Assembly: GCA_029263125.1 (NCBI GenBank)
Contig: JAJCYD010000004.1
Span: forward strand, 1 to 64,000
Origin: Solirubrobacteraceae bacterium
Lineage (GTDB): Bacteria > Actinomycetota > Thermoleophilia > Solirubrobacterales > Solirubrobacteraceae
Direction of reading: 5' to 3'
DNA: 64,000 nt
A program made the position numbers and the translations under genes. Shown one piece after another: positions 42,383 through 50,433 of the stretch (positions are counted from its first letter, which is position 1; every line of letters starts with the position of its first letter). The notes beneath the pieces are model-generated. The model saw nothing but the letters and a program-made list of their open reading frames with translations, did not search any database and was not told the origin of the DNA.

Positions 42383-42388
42383 GCTCAC

Positions 42389-42961
42389 ATGGGTTTCTTC
42401 GACGCGCTGATGGGCGGCAAGAAGAAGCTCAAGGGTCCGGCGCCGAGCCGGCTGTTCGCGATGTCGACGGCCTACGTCACGCTGGACACCGGCCATCAGA
42501 TCACGACGAAGGGCTCCGCCGGCATCGTCTTCCAGCCGCTGGCGACGTCGGACTTCGAGTCGATCGTCTCCGAGATGGAGGAGATCCTCGGCAGCACCGG
42601 CGAGGACACCGGCACGACGATCAAGACCTCAGACGACGAGCACGGCTACCGCTGGATGGTCTTGAGCGACGACGACATCGAGGATCTCGTCGTCGGCGTG
42701 AACGCGGTGTCGGATGCGCTCGCAGTCGGGGGCTACGGCGACCGCGTCCTGGCGGCGGTCTTCGCCTTCGCGGACTCCAAGAGCCGCCCCGTCTACTTCA
42801 TCTACAACTACAAGCGCGGCTACTGGTATCCGTTCGTACCCGCCGGCAAGAACGTCCGCGACGGCGAGCGGGAGCTGCAGATCAAGGCGATCATCTCCGA
42901 CGAGCTGCCGATCGAACCCGAGATGGAGCGCTGGTTTCCGCTCTGGGGAACCCCGATCTAG
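42389..42961 (+). CDS. pspAB: PspA-associated protein PspAB
   Basis: 190 residues: MGFFDALMGGKKKLKGPAPSRLFAMSTAYVTL at the start, a conserved core KGSAGIVFQPLATSDFESIVSEMEEIL and a tail DELPIEPEMERWFPLWGTPI, as in the PspAB family found next to PspA and HtpX. It is predicted to modulate the PspA envelope-stress response. No membrane helix. Confidence 0.87.
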   Translation: MGFFDALMGGKKKLKGPAPSRLFAMSTAYVTLDTGHQITTKGSAGIVFQPLATSDFESIVSEMEEILGSTGEDTGTTIKTSDDEHGYRWMVLSDDDIEDLVVGVNAVSDALAVGGYGDRVLAAVFAFADSKSRPVYFIYNYKRGYWYPFVPAGKNVRDGERELQIKAIISDELPIEPEMERWFPLWGTPI

Positions 42962-43065
42962 GGATCCGGCTCCGGGTTGCGGTTCCCCGGCTCGAGGAGA
43001 GCACCAATCGCCACAGCGAGACGCCGCCTCCCGATTGCGGCACAGATCCAGCCACCAGACAGGCC

Positions 43066-43247
43066 TGGGCGGGTTTCGCACGCACGCCATGCAAAAACCG
43101 CCCACGCCGCGCAGGGGCGAAGACCCCACGACCCGGCTTGGGCGGTTTCGCACGCAGGTCATGCAGAAGCCGCCCTTGCCGCGGCAGCGGTCCAGCACCA
43201 CACAGGCGTGGGCGGGTTATGCACGTCAGCCATGCAGAAGCCGCCCC
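43066..43247. repeat. Three tandem palindromic units
   Basis: Copies start at 43066, 43139 and 43209, about 70-73 bp apart. Each is a stem of about 15 bp beginning GGGCGG and ending CCGCCC, with inner ends GCA and TGCA around a 9-nt loop, for example GGGCGGTTTCGCA ... TGCAGAAGCCGCCC in copy 2. Copies differ by a few bases in the stem, often on both sides. The units could fold as RNA on either strand. Confidence 0.85.
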
Positions 43248-43602
43248 GGTGGAGTTCTCCACGATCATCCGTGCCGGGGCCTCGGCGCGTCGAGGAAGAG
43301 CGCCGGGTGCGCCCGGCTGAACGACGCTATAGATCCGCAGATGACCGCACACCGCCGCCGGCGGCCCAAGCACCCATCACCGGTTCAGCACCTGCGCGGG
43401 CACCACATCAGAACCGCCCGCCGACCTGAGAGGCAAGAGGAGCGCGAATCGCCAGCCGCGGATTGGATCGTGCCACGCGGCTGACAGCGCATCGTGGGAG
43501 CGCTCGATCGCGTGACGATCGACGTCTGACGCCACGTCGGATTTGGCGCTGACGTGCGTGCACACGTGACGGTTCGACACCGCTTGATCCTCGACTCGGC
43601 GC

Positions 43603-43669
43603 TTATGCATCACCTGGATGCATAACTGCCGCATCGGCGGCCGGCGTTGAACGAGGCGTCAGTTATGCA
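43603..43669. repeat. Nested TTATGCA inverted repeats
   Basis: TTATGCATC (43603-43611) and GATGCATAA (43617-43625) are a perfect 9-bp inverted repeat with a 5-nt gap. TGCATAACTG (43619-43628) also pairs with CAGTTATGCA (43660-43669) 31 nt later, giving an alternative fold. GTTATGCA occurs again inside the third upstream hairpin (43216-43223). Confidence 0.8.
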
Positions 43670-43704
43670 CCGGTCCGACGACACCCCTGACGTGGTCAAC
43701 GCGA

Positions 43705-43983
43705 TCAGTCGGGAATCAGGCCATCCCCGGTGAACTCGGCGGCCGCCTCGGCGAACGAGGTGTCGGCAGGCGGGACGATGACGTCCGAGGTCTCGATCTC
43801 GTCGTCGCCGAGGTGCTGGCCCTCCTCGCGGATGATCTTCAGCATGTCCTCGAAGGCGACGTGGAAGGCGTCCTCGTCGTCGGCCTCGACCGCGACGACG
43901 CCCGCGTTGTCGAGCACGTTGACGCGCTCGAGCGTCTCCTCGTCGAGGCGGTACTGCCCCTCCCCCATGATGCGGATGATCAT
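43705..43983 (-). CDS. pspAA: PspA-associated protein PspAA
   Basis: 92 residues: MIIRIMGEGQYRLDEETLERVNVLDNAGVVAVEADDEDAFHVAFEDMLKIIREEG is the characteristic PspAA start. A short acidic tail follows. The start overlaps the pspA stop (ATGA at 43980-43983), so it is translated with pspA. Confidence 0.92.
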   Translation of the reverse strand: MIIRIMGEGQYRLDEETLERVNVLDNAGVVAVEADDEDAFHVAFEDMLKIIREEGQHLGDDEIETSDVIVPPADTSFAEAAAEFTGDGLIPD

Positions 43984-44759
43984 GTCTTCTCCTCGCCGGC
44001 CTCGCCGGCCTCGCCGGACCCAAGCTCTCCGGGAGCCGGCTCGGACGTGCCCATCCCCAGCTCGGCCTTCATCCTCGACAGCTCGTCGTCGACCATGCCG
44101 CCCGACCCCAGCTCCGCGAGCTGGCGGTCGATGTCGTCCTGGCCGCTGCCAAGCTGGGTGAGGTCCTCGAACGTCCCGGCAGCCTCGAGCTCCTCGACGG
44201 CGGAGGCACGCGCACGCATGTCCTCGGTCTTGTCGACGGCGCGCTGCATCGCGAGGCCCACGTCGGCCATCTCCTCGCCGACACCCGTGGCGGCCTCGGA
44301 GATGCGCACCTGCGCCTCGGCGGCGGAGTACTGCGCTTTGATGACCTCCTTCTTCGTGCGGAAGGACTCGATCTTCGTACGCAGGCGCTTTTCGGACTCG
44401 ACGAGCTTCTCCTGCTGGGTTTCGAGCTCGGTGACCTGCTGATCGAGCCCCTGCAGCTCGGTCTGCGCGAGGCCCTTGCGTTCAAGCGCCGTGCGCGCCA
44501 GCTCCTCGTTGCCGGCGGCGAGCGCCTGGCGGGCCTGCGTGTCGAGCTTGACGACGGACTGCTCGAGCTTGGAGGCCTGCATGCCAAGGCGCTTCTTCGC
44601 CGTGACGACGTCGGCGATGCCCTTCTTGACGTCCTGCAGCGACTCGAGCTGCTTCTGGTAGCTGTAGTCGAGCGTCTCGCCAGGATCTTCAGCCCGATCG
44701 AGCAGCTTCGAGACCTTCGCTTTGATGACGGTCGACATCCGCCCGGCCATTCCGGCCAT
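43980..44759 (-). CDS. pspA: Phage-shock protein A homologue (PspA/IM30/Vipp1)
   Basis: 259 residues from the ATG at 44759, with GAGGAGG six bases before it. The whole protein is a long helical hairpin of charged heptads: DPGETLDYSYQKQLESLQDVKKGIADVVTAKKRL is the family N-terminal motif. It polymerises on stressed membranes (ESCRT-III-like fold). An acidic, Gly/Glu-rich tail (about 25 residues) follows. It converges on htpX-pspAB across the repeat island. Confidence 0.94.
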   Translation of the reverse strand: MAGMAGRMSTVIKAKVSKLLDRAEDPGETLDYSYQKQLESLQDVKKGIADVVTAKKRLGMQASKLEQSVVKLDTQARQALAAGNEELARTALERKGLAQTELQGLDQQVTELETQQEKLVESEKRLRTKIESFRTKKEVIKAQYSAAEAQVRISEAATGVGEEMADVGLAMQRAVDKTEDMRARASAVEELEAAGTFEDLTQLGSGQDDIDRQLAELGSGGMVDDELSRMKAELGMGTSEPAPGELGSGEAGEAGEEKT

Positions 44760-44860
44760 TGCGCCTCCTCGGGGAAATTTGGTCCGCACCGCCATTTCTA
44801 GCAGGCGCGCGAACGCGACCGGTCGGATCGGCGGCGGGGTTCGTGTGCCGGGTCTGCCGC

Positions 44861-44866
44861 TAATGT
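44861..44866 (+). promoter_or_regulatory. Candidate leaderless -10 (TAATGT) for the CWB2-like lipoprotein
   Basis: It lies 8 nt before the ATG at 44875 in an otherwise GC-rich stretch. Confidence 0.5.
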
Positions 44867-44874
44867 GCGCGCGC

Positions 44875-46062
44875 ATGTCGCGCCCCAGGCTTCTCGCAGT
44901 GCTGCTTCTCGCCGTCGCCGTGGTCGGCTGCGGACGCGAAGCACCCGCGACCGACCAGCAGCGCCCGGCGCTCGTCGCGCCACAGCGCGCCGAGCCGGCG
45001 AACCTCGGCTTCCCCGAGCGCGCGACGAAGAACACCACGCGGGTCCCCGGCGACAATCCGATCCAGCTCGCTGCGGCCGTTGCGCGCGCGGTCTTCCCCG
45101 AGCCCCAGCGCCGGCCGGACGCCGTCACGCTCGTGGGCACCGGCGACTGGCGCGTGGCGATCGCCGCGTCCGCACTGATGGCGCCGCCGTTCAACGCCCC
45201 GCTGCTGTACTCCGACGGCACAGACCTCCCCGGGCCGACGTCCGACGCGCTCAAGGCGCTGTCGCCCAAGGGCTCGGACGCCGCGGGCAAGGCACAGGTC
45301 ATCCGGATCGGCAACGTCGCCCAGCCCGCGGGCTTCAAGAGCAGCGACGTCGCCGGCACGAACGCGCTCGGCCTGACGCGCTCGATCGCCGCGCTCATCC
45401 GCAACGCCAGGCCCGGCAAGAACCTCAACGTCCTGATCGCCAGCGCCGATGACCCGTCATTCGCCGCGCCCGCCGCGGGCTACGCGGCCAAGTCCGGCGA
45501 GCCGGTCCTGTTCGTCACGAAGGACACGGTCCCGCCGGAGACGCGAGCGGCGCTCGCCGCGCTCGGCGGCCTGAGCAAGCCCAAGCTCTACGTGCTCGGG
45601 CCGTCGAGCGTCATCTCGCCGAAGGTCACGAGCGAGCTGCGCCGGCTGGGCACCGTCGAGCGTTACGGCGGCCAGGAGCCGGTGGCAAACTCGATCAGGG
45701 CAGCCCGCTACCGCAAGGGCACCTTCGGCTGGGGCGTGGGAACGGCCGGTCACGGCCTCGTCTTCGTCCGCTCCGGCCGCCCGCTCGACGCCGCCGCCGC
45801 ATCGCCGCTGTCGGGCGCGGGCTCCTACGGCCCACCGCTGCTGCTCGACGACGCGGGCGCGCTGCCGCAGGCCACCCAGCAGTACCTGCTGGACATCCTG
45901 CCGGGCTACAACACCAACCCCGTGGCCGCGACGTACAATCACGGCTGGATCATCGGCAACGCCAAGGCGATCTCGGTCGCCCAGCAGGTTCGCATCGACG
46001 CCCTGCTCGAAGCGGTCCTCGTGCGAACGCCTAACGCCCCGCCGCCCACCCCGAACCCATGA
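44875..46062 (+). CDS. Cell-wall-binding-repeat-2-like lipoprotein
   Basis: 395 residues. Lipoprotein signal MSRPRLLAVLLLAVAVVGCG with lipobox VVGC. The mature part repeats an alpha/beta unit (AVTLVGTGDWRVAIAASALMAPPFNAPLLY, LNVLIASADDPSFAAPAAGYAAKSGEPVLFV, KPKLYVLGPSSVISPKVTSEL) that resembles putative cell wall-binding repeat 2 domains. It probably sits on the outer face of the membrane. Ligand unknown. Confidence 0.78.
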   Translation: MSRPRLLAVLLLAVAVVGCGREAPATDQQRPALVAPQRAEPANLGFPERATKNTTRVPGDNPIQLAAAVARAVFPEPQRRPDAVTLVGTGDWRVAIAASALMAPPFNAPLLYSDGTDLPGPTSDALKALSPKGSDAAGKAQVIRIGNVAQPAGFKSSDVAGTNALGLTRSIAALIRNARPGKNLNVLIASADDPSFAAPAAGYAAKSGEPVLFVTKDTVPPETRAALAALGGLSKPKLYVLGPSSVISPKVTSELRRLGTVERYGGQEPVANSIRAARYRKGTFGWGVGTAGHGLVFVRSGRPLDAAAASPLSGAGSYGPPLLLDDAGALPQATQQYLLDILPGYNTNPVAATYNHGWIIGNAKAISVAQQVRIDALLEAVLVRTPNAPPPTPNP

Positions 46063-46361
46063 GCCAAGCCGAGCACCCCGACCGCGCGCGCGCCGACCAC
46101 GAGGTCACGCTCGACGACGTGCGCCAGCTCATGGGCGCGTCGACCCCGCATTTCGCGCTGCAGCTGCGCAATCGGATCGCCAAGCTCATCCGCGGCCTGC
46201 CCGACGGGCATCCCGCGCGGATCGAGGGCGAGCGCGAGGTAGCCCGGCTGACTGCGCTCGGCGAGAGCGGCGAGGTCCGCGGACACGAGGCCGAGCCGGG
46301 GATGGCAACGCTCGCGTCGGTGACCGCCGACGCGGCCGGCGCAGGGCCCTCCGCTCACTGA
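46059..46361 (+). CDS. Small hypothetical protein
   Basis: 100 residues, helical, charged: VTLDDVRQLMGASTPHFALQLRNRIAKLIRGLPDGHPARIEGEREVARLTALGESGE. No family recognised. The start overlaps the lipoprotein stop (ATGA), so it is part of the same operon. Confidence 0.72.
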   Translation: MSQAEHPDRARADHEVTLDDVRQLMGASTPHFALQLRNRIAKLIRGLPDGHPARIEGEREVARLTALGESGEVRGHEAEPGMATLASVTADAAGAGPSAH

Positions 46362-46408
46362 ACGCCGTTCCCGCCAGGCGGCACCGCGCGATGCGCGAGA
46401 CTGCTCGC

Positions 46409-47719
46409 ATGGCACAGCCCGCCACCGCGCCAGCCGGCATCGACGGCAGCCTGCTGCCCGGGCCCTTCGCGGTCGGGGTCTACACGGCGAGGATGCGTGA
46501 GTACCTGCGGGGACGCGCGAAGGTGCAGCTCTTCGGCGAGGTGTGGAACCTGCGCGTGACCCGCGTCAAGGTCTACTTCGAGCTGCGCGACGCCGGCGGA
46601 GCGCTGCCATGCTCGATGTGGCGCGATGACTACGACGCGCTGTCGCTCGGCGAGAGCGCGCTGGCCGACGGATCTCAGGTCGTCGTCGGCGGCGGCCTGG
46701 ACTACTACGCGGGCAGCCGCACGTCCTCGCCGGCGTTCTCGTTTGCGATCAGCGCGCTGCGCGTCGCTGGCGAGGGCGACCTGCTCGCCCAGCTGGACCG
46801 GCTGCGCAAGGCGCTGGACGCCGAGGGCCTCTTCGCGCGCCAGAAGCTGCTGGCGCGACCGGCGCTTCCGCGCACGATCGGCGTGGTGACCGGCGAGGGT
46901 GGCAAGGCGCGCGACGACGTGCTCGCCGGCCTCGCGCGCCGCGGCTGGGCCGGCCGGATCGTGTGGGCATTCGCTCCGGTGCAGGACCGCTACGCGGCTC
47001 CGCGGATCACCCGCGCAGTCCAAGACCTCGCGGCGACGGGCGCGGTCGACGTGATCGTGGTCGCACGCGGCGGCGGATCGCTGGCGGACCTCTTCTGCTT
47101 CTGCGACGAGACGCTGTGCCGGACGATCGCGTTGCTCGGCGTGCCGGTGATCGCCTCCGTCGGCCACCACACCGACCGCACGCTCATCGACGATGTCGCG
47201 GCCCTCAGCTGCTCGACGCCGACCCATGCGGCCGAGTCGGCAGTGCCCGTGCACTGCACGCAGGCGCGCGCCGAGGCGGTAGAGTTCGCGCGGCGGCTCA
47301 GCGTGCATGGTTCGCGGGCTTTGCTGCATCGCGCGCAGGTGCTCGTGCGACTGTCGCGCGCTCCCGGCGAGCACCTGGCGCACGAGCGCACGCGACTGCA
47401 TCAGGGTCTGCGCGAGATGCGGGCGTCGGGCCGGCGGCGCCTCAGCGACGAGCGTGCTCGGGTGGCGCGGCGGGCGCTCGTGCTGGAGCGCAAGGCGCAC
47501 GCCGCGGCGCTGTATGCGCGGCGTGCGACGGGGCTGCAGGCGATCGCGATGGCGCTCGCCGCCCATGACCCGGACCGCACCGTCGAACGGGGCTACGCGC
47601 TGGTCACCGATCGCGGCGGCGACGTCGTGACGAGCGCGGCCGATGCGCGCGCGGCGGGCGAGGTCTCGCTGCGCTTCGGCGATGGCGTGGTGGATGCGAC
47701 GATCACCCACGAGCCATGA
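46409..47719 (+). CDS. xseA: Exodeoxyribonuclease VII large subunit
   Basis: 436 residues. OB-fold DNA-binding N-terminus (LRGRAKVQLFGEVWNLRVTRVKVYFELRDAGGALPCSMWR) and catalytic core (IGVVTGEGGKARDDVLAGLARRG, VDVIVVARGGGSLADLFCFCDE, VPVIASVGHHTDRTLIDDVA). A long helical C-terminus follows, ending RGYALVTDRGG. The start used is ATG 46409; an in-frame ATG at 46391 is also possible. Its stop overlaps xseB. Confidence 0.96.
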   Translation: MAQPATAPAGIDGSLLPGPFAVGVYTARMREYLRGRAKVQLFGEVWNLRVTRVKVYFELRDAGGALPCSMWRDDYDALSLGESALADGSQVVVGGGLDYYAGSRTSSPAFSFAISALRVAGEGDLLAQLDRLRKALDAEGLFARQKLLARPALPRTIGVVTGEGGKARDDVLAGLARRGWAGRIVWAFAPVQDRYAAPRITRAVQDLAATGAVDVIVVARGGGSLADLFCFCDETLCRTIALLGVPVIASVGHHTDRTLIDDVAALSCSTPTHAAESAVPVHCTQARAEAVEFARRLSVHGSRALLHRAQVLVRLSRAPGEHLAHERTRLHQGLREMRASGRRRLSDERARVARRALVLERKAHAAALYARRATGLQAIAMALAAHDPDRTVERGYALVTDRGGDVVTSAADARAAGEVSLRFGDGVVDATITHEP

Positions 47720-47940
47720 CCGACCCCGAGCTGACATACGAAGACGCGACCGCTCGGCTGGAGGCGATCATCAAGCGCCTGGACTCCGGCGAGGCGGGCC
47801 TGCGCGAGACGCTCGAGCTCTGCAAGGAGGGCCGGGGGCTGGTCGAGCTATGCGCCACCGAGCTCGAAGCCGTGGGGCAGGGACTGCAGGAGCTGCGCTT
47901 GGATGAGCTTGTGACACGGCTGCAGGAGGGGGCGGGCTGA
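47716..47940 (+). CDS. xseB: Exodeoxyribonuclease VII small subunit
   Basis: 74 residues: LTYEDATARLEAIIKRLDSGEAGLRETLELCKEGRGLVELCATELEAV is the XseB signature helical hairpin. The ATG overlaps the xseA stop (ATGA), giving the expected coupled production. Confidence 0.95.
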   Translation: MTDPELTYEDATARLEAIIKRLDSGEAGLRETLELCKEGRGLVELCATELEAVGQGLQELRLDELVTRLQEGAG

Positions 47941-48105
47941 CCGCACGTGTCCGCCGGCTACCAGGTCGTCGAAGGTGCTCGGGGGCCACCGGCGGTGCGG
48001 TAGGTCCGGGCGGCGATCCCCGGCCGCGCAGCGATGCGCTTGTAGGAGTAGACGTGATCGCCCGCAGGCGTCTGCGCAATGTCCCGGAGGCGCCATGCGC
48101 GGCCG

Positions 48106-49026
48106 TCAGACGCCCAGTGCCTGCGCCAGCGCGCCGTACCCCGGCCGCGGCATGCCGTCGGGCCCCACGAGCCCGGCGTCGAAGCGGTCGCCGGGCTCGG
48201 CGCCCGTCCAGTTGTAGAGGTAGATGCGCTTGACGCGCGGGGCGCCGGACGCGAGCTTCAGCGCGTAGGCGACGGCGCGGCCGGCGCGCTGCTCGTCGCG
48301 CGGGAAGTTGCGTCCGAACTTCACGATCCCACCGGTCTCCGTCAGCCAGATGTCTCCGGAGACCGCCTCCAGCATCTCGGTGAGACCGCTCCTGCGAAAG
48401 CGGTTGGAGTCGGCGTAGTTGTGCAGCCCCCAGATCTCGGGCTCGCCGTCGAGATGGCGCTTGTAGGCGGTCAGGTAGCTCGTCATGCCGGCCTGGTCGA
48501 GCACGTCACCGGCGAGGACCGTGCAGCCACCGCACTCCGCCTTGACGACGTTGTAGTACTCGGCGGCGCGCTTGGGCGCCTTGGACGTCGGCTGGCTTGC
48601 GTGGTTGATCTCGTTCCACGGCGCGTAGGTGCGCACCCGCGGAAACAGCTTGCGAAAGGCTCGGAAGGCGGCGCGGAACTCCGCCACGGAGGGCAGCTTC
48701 TTGGGTTTCACGCGCGAATGCCCAAACGTGATGAACGGTCGCACGCCGGCGCGCTGGGCCTCGGTGAGCCACGTCGTGACGAGGTCGCGCTCGAAGTCCA
48801 CGCGCGCGGCGTCGTAGGCGACGACCAGCCGCGCGTCCTGGAGGCCCAGCGCCTTGAAGCGCGGGAGCGCGAACATCGCCGTCTGCTGCTCGCCGATCCC
48901 GACGACCAGGCCTTCGCGCAAGCTGGAGCGCGAGGCGTCCTCGTCACCGCCACAGCCACCCAGCGCGGACGCCAGCGCCAGCAGGAGGGCCAGCCACGCG
49001 GCACGCGGCGGGATCGGAGCGCTCAC
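48106..49026 (-). CDS. Glycoside hydrolase-like lipoprotein (clan GH-A fold)
   Basis: 306 residues from the GTG at 49026 (TAGCGT 7 nt upstream). Lipoprotein signal with LASALGGCGG. The mature part reads as a TIM barrel: LVVGIGEQQTAMFALPRFKAL, RPFITFGHSRV, VRTYAPWNEINH with the likely acid/base Glu after Asn, and IWLTETGGIVKFG with the likely nucleophile Glu. This Asn-Glu and Glu pairing is the clan GH-A pattern. Glycan target unknown. Confidence 0.78.
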   Translation of the reverse strand: MSAPIPPRAAWLALLLALASALGGCGGDEDASRSSLREGLVVGIGEQQTAMFALPRFKALGLQDARLVVAYDAARVDFERDLVTTWLTEAQRAGVRPFITFGHSRVKPKKLPSVAEFRAAFRAFRKLFPRVRTYAPWNEINHASQPTSKAPKRAAEYYNVVKAECGGCTVLAGDVLDQAGMTSYLTAYKRHLDGEPEIWGLHNYADSNRFRRSGLTEMLEAVSGDIWLTETGGIVKFGRNFPRDEQRAGRAVAYALKLASGAPRVKRIYLYNWTGAEPGDRFDAGLVGPDGMPRPGYGALAQALGV

Positions 49027-49033
49027 AAGCAGC

Positions 49034-49053
49034 ACGCTACCCGGCGATAGGGT
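49034..49053. promoter_or_regulatory. Divergent pair of leaderless -10 elements
   Basis: Minus-strand TAGCGT (49034-49039) lies 7 nt before the GTG at 49026. Plus-strand TAGGGT (49048-49053) lies 8 nt before the ATG at 49062. Neither gene has a Shine-Dalgarno sequence. Confidence 0.5.
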
Positions 49054-49061
49054 CCGCAACC

Positions 49062-50111
49062 ATGAGCACCTACGAGCTTGTCGCCGATCTTCCCGTCCAC
49101 ATCGAGGACTACGCGCTCGAAGGCCTGGTGCGGGACGTCTCCAGCGACTTCACGCGCAAGTCCACCGTCATCCACCTGCACGGCGCCGGCGAGGAGGGCA
49201 TCGGAGAGGACGTCGTCTACGAACCCGTCGATCACGAGATCGCCCAGCGGGCCGGACCGGTGCTGGCACTCGCCGGCGAGTGGACGATCCGCTCGTTCTC
49301 CGAGCACCTGGCGACGCTCGAGCTCTTCCCCGAGCCCGCGCAACGCGACGTGTCGCCGCTGTATCGCACCTGGGCGTACGAGTCGGCGGCGCTTGACCTC
49401 GCGCTGCGCCAAGCCGGCGAGCCGCTGCACGCCGTGCTCGGCCGCGAATCGCGTCCGGTCACGTTCGTCGTCTCGCTGCGCCTGGGCGAGCCGCCGTCGC
49501 TTGAGCCGGTGACGCGCCGGCTGGAGCGCTACCCCTCCCTGCGCTTCAAGCTCGATCCGACGTCATCGTGGGACGAGGAGCTGATCGGCGCCCTCGTGCG
49601 GACCGGGGCGGTCGACTCGGTCGACTTCAAGGGACTCTACGTCGGCTCGATCGTCGATCAGGACGCCGACCCGGTCCTCTACCGGCGCGTCATCGAGGCG
49701 TTCCCGGACGCGTGGCTTGAGGATCCGAAGCTCACGCCGGAGATCGACGAGATGCTCGCCCCGCACCGCGGCCGCATCACGTGGGACGCGAACATCCACT
49801 CGATCGCGGACATCGAGTCGCTGCCCTTCGCCCCGCGCATGGTGAACCTCAAGCCGTCGCGGCTTGGCGGCATCAAGGCGCTGTTCGACGCCTACGACTA
49901 CACAGCCGAGCACGGCATCGGGGCATACGGCGGCGGCCAGTTCGAGCTCGGACCGGGGCGCGGCCAGATCCAGTACCTGGCGTCGCTGTTTCATCCCGAC
50001 ACGCCCAACGACACCTCGCCGTCAGGATTTCACGCCGTCGATCCCGAGCCCGGCCTGCCCGCCAGCCCGCTCCCGCCCGCGCCGTCGACGACGGGCTTTC
50101 GCTGGGGCTGA
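49062..50111 (+). CDS. Enolase-superfamily enzyme (mandelate racemase/MLE-like)
   Basis: 349 residues. A capping domain is followed by the barrel with the expected order: LRFKLDPTSSW (Lys), VDSVDFKG (Asp), WLEDPKL (Glu), ITWDANIHS (Asp) and MVNLKPSRLGGIKALFD (second Lys base). Length and order fit a racemase, epimerase or lactonising enzyme. The substrate cannot be given. The C-terminus ends in a Pro-rich tail (LPASPLPPAPSTT). Confidence 0.82.
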   Translation: MSTYELVADLPVHIEDYALEGLVRDVSSDFTRKSTVIHLHGAGEEGIGEDVVYEPVDHEIAQRAGPVLALAGEWTIRSFSEHLATLELFPEPAQRDVSPLYRTWAYESAALDLALRQAGEPLHAVLGRESRPVTFVVSLRLGEPPSLEPVTRRLERYPSLRFKLDPTSSWDEELIGALVRTGAVDSVDFKGLYVGSIVDQDADPVLYRRVIEAFPDAWLEDPKLTPEIDEMLAPHRGRITWDANIHSIADIESLPFAPRMVNLKPSRLGGIKALFDAYDYTAEHGIGAYGGGQFELGPGRGQIQYLASLFHPDTPNDTSPSGFHAVDPEPGLPASPLPPAPSTTGFRWG

Positions 50112-50139
50112 GCCGGGCGCGCAGGCACCTGACGACCGC

Positions 50140-50176
50140 AGCCCGGTCGCCCCGCTCAGGCGGGGCCGACCGGGCT
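50140..50176. terminator. Hairpin between convergent genes
   Basis: AGCCCGGTC/GACCGGGCT plus an inner GCCCCGC/GCGGGGC stem around TCAG, with one bulged C. It lies 29 bp past the enolase-superfamily gene and 8 bp before the end of the minus-strand small gene, so it may serve both. Confidence 0.65.
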
Positions 50177-50183
50177 GATGGGG

Positions 50184-50342
50184 CTACAGGCCGCGCCGAC
50201 CGTAGCCGTAGCCGCCCGTGCCGATCCCGCTGATGAGCACGAGCACCGCGGCGATGATGCCGACGATGGCCGGCAGGCCGAGGAACAGGCACAGCGCATA
50301 GACGACGGCGGCGAGAAGCACCGCGATGAGAATTCCGATCAT
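50184..50342 (-). CDS. Small hydrophobic membrane protein
   Basis: 52 residues from the ATG at 50342 with GGAGG seven bases upstream. Two membrane helices (MIGILIAVLLAAVVYALCLFL and IVGIIAAVLVLISGI) and a Gly/Tyr-rich basic end GTGGYGYGRRGL. Function unknown; similar small proteins are common in actinobacteria. Confidence 0.7.
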   Translation of the reverse strand: MIGILIAVLLAAVVYALCLFLGLPAIVGIIAAVLVLISGIGTGGYGYGRRGL

Positions 50343-50433
50343 GTGACGACCTCCGGACGTTGATGGGCTGGCGTGGCGTTTACCCGGGGAAAGCACCCTC
50401 CAAGCTCGCTATTCGTCCACAGCCGCGCGGCGG

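Larger units (their letters stand above)
42962..43704. other. Repeat-rich 743-bp convergent intergenic region
   Basis: No gene is supported here. It separates the 3' ends of pspAB (plus) and pspAA (minus). It holds three tandem hairpin units (43066-43247) and a group of TTATGCA-type inverted repeats (43603-43669); the middle (43250-43600) shows no further structure. G/C use at third positions breaks down, arguing against coding. Confidence 0.8.

Noticed and set aside
42629-43373. Minus-strand frames across the repeats with repeated Gly-Phe-Cys-Met type peptides
   Set aside because: The peptide repeats follow from the DNA hairpin repeats; different frames give equally repetitive peptides and no start signal is present.
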